Source: Bdellovibrio bacteriovorus str. Tiberius (lineage in GTDB: Bacteria; Bdellovibrionota; Bdellovibrionia; Bdellovibrionales; Bdellovibrionaceae). From it: DNA of 64,000 nt. Each line of letters starts with the position of its first letter. Position 1 is the first letter of the stretch. Positions 58,887 through 64,000 of this stretch are shown here, in pieces. The stretch covers positions 1,550,001 through 1,614,000 of the forward strand of contig NC_019567.1 of NCBI RefSeq assembly GCF_000317895.1, in the 5' to 3' direction. The position numbers and the translations under genes were made by a program. The notes beneath the pieces were generated by a model, which had not been told where the DNA came from, searched no databases, and worked only from the letters and a program-made list of their open reading frames with translations.

Positions 58887-60104
58887 TTAGAAAACAGTGC
58901 CGTCGCTTTCAATTTTCAGCGGAGGCGAACTGTCCGCACGCAAAGCTTTCGCGGCCTTGCGACCGGCCCACCAGGTACCACCTTCCAGAACTTTTGCCAG
59001 CGGGAATTCAGACGGGGACTTGTTCAGCTTGGTCTGAACCTGCTGACCAATACGATCCAGCAAAGACACCGTCAGGCCACGCCACTCAATGATCAGCTCT
59101 GAATCCGGACGATGGCTTTGTTCTGCCATGCCGGGATCTTTCAGTGAAATCAGACCGCGATCCAGCAGCAGACCGCCATTGCGATATTCAGCAAGTCCGG
59201 TCAGTTTTTCGACTTCGGTGATTTCAAAGCCGGCCTCCAATAGCGGTTCAATCAAAGAATAGGTCATCCACTGAGACAGTTTGTGGAAGGCGGCAAGGCC
59301 CCCGGGAACTTTGGAATAGTTCCAGATGTCGCCCAGATTCACGCCCGCCACCTTCACACGGCCGGGCCAGATTTCACACAGTCCATCCAGCACCGCACGC
59401 AGCAGCTGAGGTCCGGTCAATTTCTTTCCATAGCGCAAATGCAGATAGTCCACCAGACTGCCGGGACGTCCACCGGGGAACAGGTCTTTTTTGTCAGTGA
59501 TGGTTTTACCCAAGTTTCGTAACAGGGACAGTCGACCCTCAACACCCACCAAAGGATTCTGGGGACTGACCTGGAACACTTCTGAAATCTTTTGCGCTGT
59601 CAGGTTCTGCAGACCCTTGGCCGTGGCTTGCAGGGGTTTGTCTGCGTTGTCAGAAAGGGCGCCTTCCATGAAAAGATAGAAGCTCGCAACACCCAGTCCT
59701 TCCGAGCGGGCAAAGTCTTTTTGCGTGCTCTGTTCATGGAAAGACCAGACGTTTCCGGCGCCGGCATCCAGCAACACCGACGTGATCACCAGATCCAGCT
59801 TGATGCGGGCTTTTTCAAGGGCGTCAAAGTTTTGAATCTGCTCTTGCAGGATTTTCACGCGATCAATGCCACCAGCGCGGAAGTGCCCCCAGCGTGAATG
59901 GAAAGGGATTTCCAGGGCGGGGTAATTTTGGCGGATCACTTCAATCACATAGTCCACAACGGGTTCAAACTGATCATCGTGATAGTGGAAATGCGTCTGG
60001 CCTGATTTGGTCAGTTCTAAAATCTTTTCTGCACTTTGACGGATGGCCAAAGGGGACAGCAGAAAATCCAGATCCTGGGCCGAATAGGTGTGAGAGTTAT
60101 TCAT
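58887..60104 (-). CDS. URC4/urg3 family protein (DUF1688), uracil catabolism
   Basis: A 405-residue protein of the DUF1688 family, recognised by LDFLLSPLAIRQSAEKILEL at the start, PFHSRWGHFRAGGIDRV, GVASFYLFMEGALS, GRPGSLVDYLHLRYGKKLT and GGLLLDRGLISLKD. Family members (yeast Urc4, fungal urg3) are needed for uracil breakdown by the URC pathway but the reaction is not established. Start ATG 60104 overlaps the URC1 stop by 8 bases. It lies directly next to URC1 and upp, the same set as in yeast, which strongly supports the role. Confidence 0.85.
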   Translation of the reverse strand: MNNSHTYSAQDLDFLLSPLAIRQSAEKILELTKSGQTHFHYHDDQFEPVVDYVIEVIRQNYPALEIPFHSRWGHFRAGGIDRVKILQEQIQNFDALEKARIKLDLVITSVLLDAGAGNVWSFHEQSTQKDFARSEGLGVASFYLFMEGALSDNADKPLQATAKGLQNLTAQKISEVFQVSPQNPLVGVEGRLSLLRNLGKTITDKKDLFPGGRPGSLVDYLHLRYGKKLTGPQLLRAVLDGLCEIWPGRVKVAGVNLGDIWNYSKVPGGLAAFHKLSQWMTYSLIEPLLEAGFEITEVEKLTGLAEYRNGGLLLDRGLISLKDPGMAEQSHRPDSELIIEWRGLTVSLLDRIGQQVQTKLNKSPSEFPLAKVLEGGTWWAGRKAAKALRADSSPPLKIESDGTVF

Positions 60105-61344
60105 CGATGGGTCTCCCCAGAACTGTTTCAAGTTCCTTGGTAGTTTTGGTTTCGCCCGGATTGAAATAACCCGCGGCTTTCTTGGCTTCGATTTCTACTT
60201 GCGCATCGGCCGGAATCAGTTCAGCCGGGATGGAAATGCGGTTGACGACTTCAATGCCGCTTTTCACGATGGCGTTGTATTTCATGTTGCTCATGGAATG
60301 CAGGTTGTGGATTTTGGTGATGCCAAAGAAATGCAAAATATCCGGCATCAGTTCCTGGAATCTGGCGTCTTCAACCCCGGCCACACATTCGGTGCGGTGG
60401 AAGTAAGTGGACGCTGAATCGCCACCAACCTGACGTTTCCGGGCATTGTAAACCAGGAACTTGGTGACTTCGCCCAGGGCGCGGCCTTCTTTACGATAGT
60501 AAGCGATCAACCCCACACCGCCGCGCTGGGCGGTTCTGGCGGCATCTTCAATGCCGTAAATCAGGTAAGGTCGGCAGGTGCAGATATCTGAACCAAACAC
60601 ATCCGAGCCATTGCATTCATCATGCACCCGGCAGGTCAGTTCGATTTTTTCATTCGACAGATCCTGCGGGTTTCCGAAGATATAAACAGTCGTGCTGCCG
60701 ATAGGTGGCAGCATGACCTTAAGATCCGGACGGGTCACCAGTTCCGGGAACATGCCTCCGGTTTCCTGGAACAGGATCTTGCGCAAGTCGCCTTCGTCAA
60801 CATTCAGGCGCTTGGCGATTCCTGGCAGGTACCAGACAGGCTCCAGAGCGACCTTGGTGACCTTGATGTCTTTGTTTTCCAAAACGATTTTGCCATCCAC
60901 TTTCAAGCGGCCGGCATCAATGGCCTGATGGATTTCGGGAATCTGCAAATGGGCTTGAGTCACCGCAATAGTCGGGCGGATGTCATACCCAGCTTCGTAA
61001 AGATCTTTGAAGTGAATAGGAATATCCAGTCCCCAGGGATCAATGGACACGATTTTGTCCGGGTCGGACCAGGACGGGAAAGGCCCCATGCGCACCGGAC
61101 TGTCGGTGTTGTGCAGATCAGGTTTGTGAGTGGTTGAATAAGACCCTTGCGCAATGGAAAGCGCACGGTAAACAGCATAGGAACCGCTGTGAGTCCCGAT
61201 GGCATTTCTTTGTTTCACGTCGGTCAATGAACCAATGACGGGACCGCGGTGCATGGGGTTTTTGACTCCCCAGTGAATTGGCAGGCTGTCCTTGAACACC
61301 TGGCTGGAATGAGAGGTCAGAATAACGTGGGCTGCTCTTTTCAT
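60097..61344 (-). CDS. GTP cyclohydrolase II-like protein of uracil catabolism (URC1 type)
   Basis: A 415-residue protein with a GTP cyclohydrolase II core in its second half: RVHDECNGSDVFGSDICTC carries the three zinc cysteines, then GLIAYYRKEGRALGEVTK in place of the usual RQEGRGIGL. The N-terminal 180 residues (IGTHSGSYAVYRALSIAQG, WGLDIPIHFKDLYEAGYDIRP) are characteristic of the Urc1 subfamily and not of RibA, and there is no RibB domain. In yeast, Urc1 is thought to open the uracil ring of a nucleotide by chemistry like GTP opening. It is 15 bases after mmsA and overlaps the URC4 gene by 8. Confidence 0.85.
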   Translation of the reverse strand: MKRAAHVILTSHSSQVFKDSLPIHWGVKNPMHRGPVIGSLTDVKQRNAIGTHSGSYAVYRALSIAQGSYSTTHKPDLHNTDSPVRMGPFPSWSDPDKIVSIDPWGLDIPIHFKDLYEAGYDIRPTIAVTQAHLQIPEIHQAIDAGRLKVDGKIVLENKDIKVTKVALEPVWYLPGIAKRLNVDEGDLRKILFQETGGMFPELVTRPDLKVMLPPIGSTTVYIFGNPQDLSNEKIELTCRVHDECNGSDVFGSDICTCRPYLIYGIEDAARTAQRGGVGLIAYYRKEGRALGEVTKFLVYNARKRQVGGDSASTYFHRTECVAGVEDARFQELMPDILHFFGITKIHNLHSMSNMKYNAIVKSGIEVVNRISIPAELIPADAQVEIEAKKAAGYFNPGETKTTKELETVLGRPIDE

Positions 61345-61359
61345 CTTATAAATCCTTTT

Positions 61360-62835
61360 TTAAGACATCCAGTTGTTGTCGTCTTGTTTTTCCCATTTCA
61401 TGGTTACTTTTTTGGTGTTGGACCAGAAATCCAGGGACTGCGTGCCCGTGATATCGCCATGGCCGAACTTGGAGGCATTGACGCCGCCGAAAGAGAACGG
61501 TTCACGCGGTACGGGAACCCCGACATTCACACCCACCATGCCTGTGGAGGCCTGGCGAATGACTTTTTCAGCCAGGCTGCCGCTGGAGGTGAACACCGAG
61601 CAGGCATTGCCATAAGGATTGCTGTTTTCAATTTGCATCGCATGAGTGATGTCGCGGCAGCGGATGATACTAAGAACCGGACCGAAATATTCCAGGGTCG
61701 CGGCTTCGCTGTTGGGAGCGACATTGTCCATGATCGTCGGACCCATCCAGTGACCCTGATCCAAACCCGCCGGAGCCGGAGTGTTTCGGCCATCCAGCAG
61801 GATCTTCGCGCCTTCTTTTTCGGCGCGGGTGATGGCGTCTTTTAGGAATTGCACCTGGGATTTGGTGATGATCGCCCCCATGTCTTTTCCCAGAACCAGG
61901 GACTGTGCGCGCTGAATGATTTTTTGAATGTGATGATCGACGTCACCCACGGCCAGAACCACCGCGGCGGCCATGCAGCGCTGACCCGCGCATCCGGTGA
62001 ACGAGTCACTGATGCCAGGTCCGGTCAGATCAGGATTTGCATCCGGCAAAAGCACGATGTGGTTTTTAGCGCCACCCAGGGCCAGCACTCGTTTTCCCAG
62101 GGCTGTGCCACGCTGATAAACATGCTGTGCCACTTTTGTAGACCCGACAAAGCCCACCGCCTTGACTTGCGGGTGATCAATGATTGCATCCACCGTGTCT
62201 TTGCCGCCGTGAAGCACCTGGAACAAACCATCCGGCAATCCGGCTTCCTGAAGGGCGGCAGCGATTTTCATCGACGTCAGCGGGGTTTTTTCAGAAGGCT
62301 TCCAGATATAGGCATTCCCCAAAGTCAGAGCAATAGGGATGGTCCACATCGGAACCATTGCCGGGAAATTGAACGGAGTGATATTGGCGATGACGCCCAA
62401 CGGTTCACGACGGAATTCGCAACTGACTCCGCGAGAGACTTCCATCTTTCCACCCAGATCCATGTTTTGCAGGGACAGGGCAAATTCGAGAACCTCGATG
62501 CCTTTCATAAGACCGGCTTTGCCTTCAGCGAAGGTTTTTCCGGATTCAGAACTTTTCAGGTGAGCGATTTCATCCAGATCTCGCATCAGAATCTGGCGGA
62601 AATTGAACATGATTTTAGTGCGTTCTTTCAACGGTACGTCCGCCCAGGATTTTTGCGCTTCGTGAGCTTCCCTGACGGCCTGATCAATGTCTTTTGCGGT
62701 GGAGGCATGAAGGCCGCCGATGATGTGTCCATTATAAGGACTGACGACATCCATCGCAGGGCCGGAACCTTTTAGAAACTTTCCGCTGACAAAGTTTTGG
62801 CAGGGGATCGGAGTTGTCGGAATTTTTACGCTCAT
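61360..62835 (-). CDS. mmsA: Methylmalonate-semialdehyde dehydrogenase (CoA-acylating)
   Basis: A 491-residue aldehyde dehydrogenase of the MMSDH class: start NFVSGKFLKGSGP, FNFPAMVPMWTIPIALTLGN, VGSTKVAQHVYQRG, and the catalytic Cys in GCAGQRCMAAAV near residue 286, whose GQRCMA context is specific to CoA-acylating MMSDH. It converts methylmalonate or malonate semialdehyde to propionyl- or acetyl-CoA. First gene of the minus-strand operon that continues with URC1, URC4, upp and udk. Since URC catabolism ends in a three-carbon acid or semialdehyde, it could carry the product into acetyl-CoA. An AGAGGT ribosome site precedes the ATG. Confidence 0.92.
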   Translation of the reverse strand: MSVKIPTTPIPCQNFVSGKFLKGSGPAMDVVSPYNGHIIGGLHASTAKDIDQAVREAHEAQKSWADVPLKERTKIMFNFRQILMRDLDEIAHLKSSESGKTFAEGKAGLMKGIEVLEFALSLQNMDLGGKMEVSRGVSCEFRREPLGVIANITPFNFPAMVPMWTIPIALTLGNAYIWKPSEKTPLTSMKIAAALQEAGLPDGLFQVLHGGKDTVDAIIDHPQVKAVGFVGSTKVAQHVYQRGTALGKRVLALGGAKNHIVLLPDANPDLTGPGISDSFTGCAGQRCMAAAVVLAVGDVDHHIQKIIQRAQSLVLGKDMGAIITKSQVQFLKDAITRAEKEGAKILLDGRNTPAPAGLDQGHWMGPTIMDNVAPNSEAATLEYFGPVLSIIRCRDITHAMQIENSNPYGNACSVFTSSGSLAEKVIRQASTGMVGVNVGVPVPREPFSFGGVNASKFGHGDITGTQSLDFWSNTKKVTMKWEKQDDNNWMS

Positions 62836-62953
62836 GAATTTCTACCTCTTTGCAAAAATGAAGCAGAAACTCTAAGTCAAAAGAGATGAATTGAATAATT
62901 ACAATGAAGTATTAATCCCCATGGATGTGAAAAAGTGCGGACGAAAATGAACA
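62836..62953. other. Gap upstream of the pyrimidine operon
   Basis: 118 bases without a gene, AT-rich, between the mmsA start and the hybrid kinase stop. It should hold the operon's promoter and any uracil-responsive operator. A TTGACT on the minus strand is visible but lacks a matching -10 element. No obvious terminator for the kinase is seen. Confidence 0.4.
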
Positions 62954-64000
62954 TTACAATGTGCGATCGATTAGGGGGTTGTTCTTGTCACCAGCGGTGA
63001 GCAGATCCGAAATAGTGTTGATCAGTTCAGAAGTTTGCACCGGCTTTGCGATGTGCACATGGAATCCGGCAGCCAGGGCGCGTTCATGTTCTTCGGGTCG
63101 TGCATGGGCGGTCAGTGCCACGGCCCACAGGTTTTCGGTGTTGGGTAAAGTGCGAATCATTTTAAGCAAACTGTAGCCGTCAATATCCGGCATGCTGATG
63201 TCGCTGAGTAGAATCTGGGGATTGAACACCTGATAGAGATCAAACGCCTTTTGGGCCGAGTCGGCGGTGACGACATTGGCGCCTGATTTTTTCAAAACCA
63301 CGCTTAATAAATTTCGGGTGTCGGCGTCGTCATCAACAATCATGATGCGGACTTCATCCAGAGTTTTTGGATGTTCAGGGTTGGTCTCGACAAAGTTTTC
63401 GTAACCAAAGTGACTGGTTGTGAAACCCTCGTGCAGTTGTGCTGCAAGCACGGGTAAAGACACTGTGAATTTGGCCCCTTGATTAGGACCGGCACTTGTC
63501 GCAGCCACCGTGCCGCCATGGCCTTCGACGATATGACGAACGATCGCCAGCCCCAGCCCCAGGCCGCCATAGCGGCGCGTGGTGGTGGCGTCTTCCTGGC
63601 GGAAGCGTTCAAACACATAGGGAAGAAAATCCGGATCAATCCCTTTGCCGTTGTCAATCACATCAATCTGTACGCGTGATTCCACATTGGAAAGTTTGAC
63701 CGTGATGTTGCCCCCTTTCGGGGTGAATTTGATGGCGTTGGAAAGCAGATTCCATAAAACTTGCTGCAATCTTTCAGGATCTCCACCGACGGCTTTGACG
63801 CGTTCAGTTCCCTCGACGCGGACTTTGATATTTTTGGATTTGGCGGCGATCTGCACACTTTCATAGGCAGCCTCCACCACAGACTCGACATCAATGGGTT
63901 TCACATGCAGCTGCAGTTTGCCGGAAATGATGCGAGAAACATCCAGCAGATCGCTGATGATCTGCACTTGAATCTGGGCGTTGCGGTGAATGGCGTTGAT
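62954..64000 (-). CDS. Hybrid histidine kinase, C-terminal part
   Basis: Partial gene: the frame stays open to the right edge, so the sensor region and the phosphorylated His are outside the window. What is visible is the end of the dimerisation helix (QIISDLLDVSRIISGKL), an HATPase domain with NLLSNAIKFTPKGG, DVIDNGKGIDPD and RYGGLGLGLAIVRHIVEGHGG, then a C-terminal receiver domain with IMIVDDDADTRNLL, the phosphoacceptor in LLSDISMPDIDGYSLLKMI and the conserved lysine in HIAKPVQ. Such hybrids feed a phosphorelay or act as local regulators. No partner is visible here. Confidence 0.92.
   Translation of the reverse strand: MNAIHRNAQIQVQIISDLLDVSRIISGKLQLHVKPIDVESVVEAAYESVQIAAKSKNIKVRVEGTERVKAVGGDPERLQQVLWNLLSNAIKFTPKGGNITVKLSNVESRVQIDVIDNGKGIDPDFLPYVFERFRQEDATTTRRYGGLGLGLAIVRHIVEGHGGTVAATSAGPNQGAKFTVSLPVLAAQLHEGFTTSHFGYENFVETNPEHPKTLDEVRIMIVDDDADTRNLLSVVLKKSGANVVTADSAQKAFDLYQVFNPQILLSDISMPDIDGYSLLKMIRTLPNTENLWAVALTAHARPEEHERALAAGFHVHIAKPVQTSELINTISDLLTAGDKNNPLIDRTL

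Noticed and set aside
1-64000. CRISPR arrays, insertion sequences, prophage, rRNA
   Set aside because: No regularly spaced repeats, transposase, integrase, phage structural gene or rRNA segment was seen on either strand.

Overview
The window looks like chromosomal DNA of Bdellovibrio bacteriovorus or a very close relative. The evidence is roughly 50% GC by eye, an AglRQS/Glt-type gliding-motor cluster with Myxococcus-like FHA/TonB-tail, TPR and TolQ/TolR proteins, a complete pilB-pilT-pilC-pilS-pilR block, an lpx cluster carrying a gnnA-like gene, and the general gene style of the predatory deltaproteobacteria. I identified it by recognising proteins, not by alignment. I see no rRNA, tRNA, CRISPR, prophage or insertion sequence. 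The coding density is very high, and most neighbouring genes overlap or nearly touch.

Layout. (1) 1-9157, minus strand: one gliding-motor operon. It starts with a VWA lipoprotein, then a GYF-PilZ protein, TolQ, two TolR proteins, a giant TPR protein, a small exported protein, a GltG-like FHA/TonB-tail protein and the start of an outer-membrane beta-barrel gene. (2) 9516-16633: mazG (minus), then a PgpH-like 7TM-HD hydrolase, ybeY, frameshifted prfB and lolC-lolD. (3) 16778-25795: an envelope-building series, bamA, skp, lpxA, gnnA-like, lpxB, lpxK, an LpxL-type acyltransferase and a DUF3108 lipoprotein. (4) 25818-34315: a double cNMP-domain protein, two GT9 glycosyltransferases, a CHASE2 kinase with a sigma54 response regulator, ribF and an AroE-like orphan. 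(5) 34363-41348: the type IV pilus block. (6) 41551-55749: mixed small operons, including ferritin, a phospholipase D-like lipoprotein, an M1-like peptidase, truC, DsbA-like, DJ-1/PfpI with a sensorless sigma54 activator, an exported Ppx/GppA homologue and two release-factor-like (baeRF/host attachment) proteins. (7) 55746-62835, minus: an ABC exporter, then a pyrimidine operon of udk, upp, URC4, URC1 and mmsA. (8) 62954-64000, minus: the 3' part of a hybrid histidine kinase.

How it fits together. The window is dominated by surface biology: a proton-driven gliding motor, type IV pili, lipid A and outer-membrane protein and lipoprotein assembly. It also holds nucleotide metabolism that would suit a bacterium living on prey nucleic acids. 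The most interesting points are the URC-type uracil catabolic operon, a PilT-like protein whose Walker A and B motifs are both ruined, a PilZ (c-di-GMP) protein translationally coupled to the gliding TolQ, a TolR pair in which only one subunit keeps the proton-carrying Asp, a terminator-like hairpin with the tolQ stop codon in its loop, and an apparently leaderless prfB.

Many start codons were moved downstream of the longest open frame on the basis of ribosome sites, signal peptides or family N-termini. Each case is stated in its entry.
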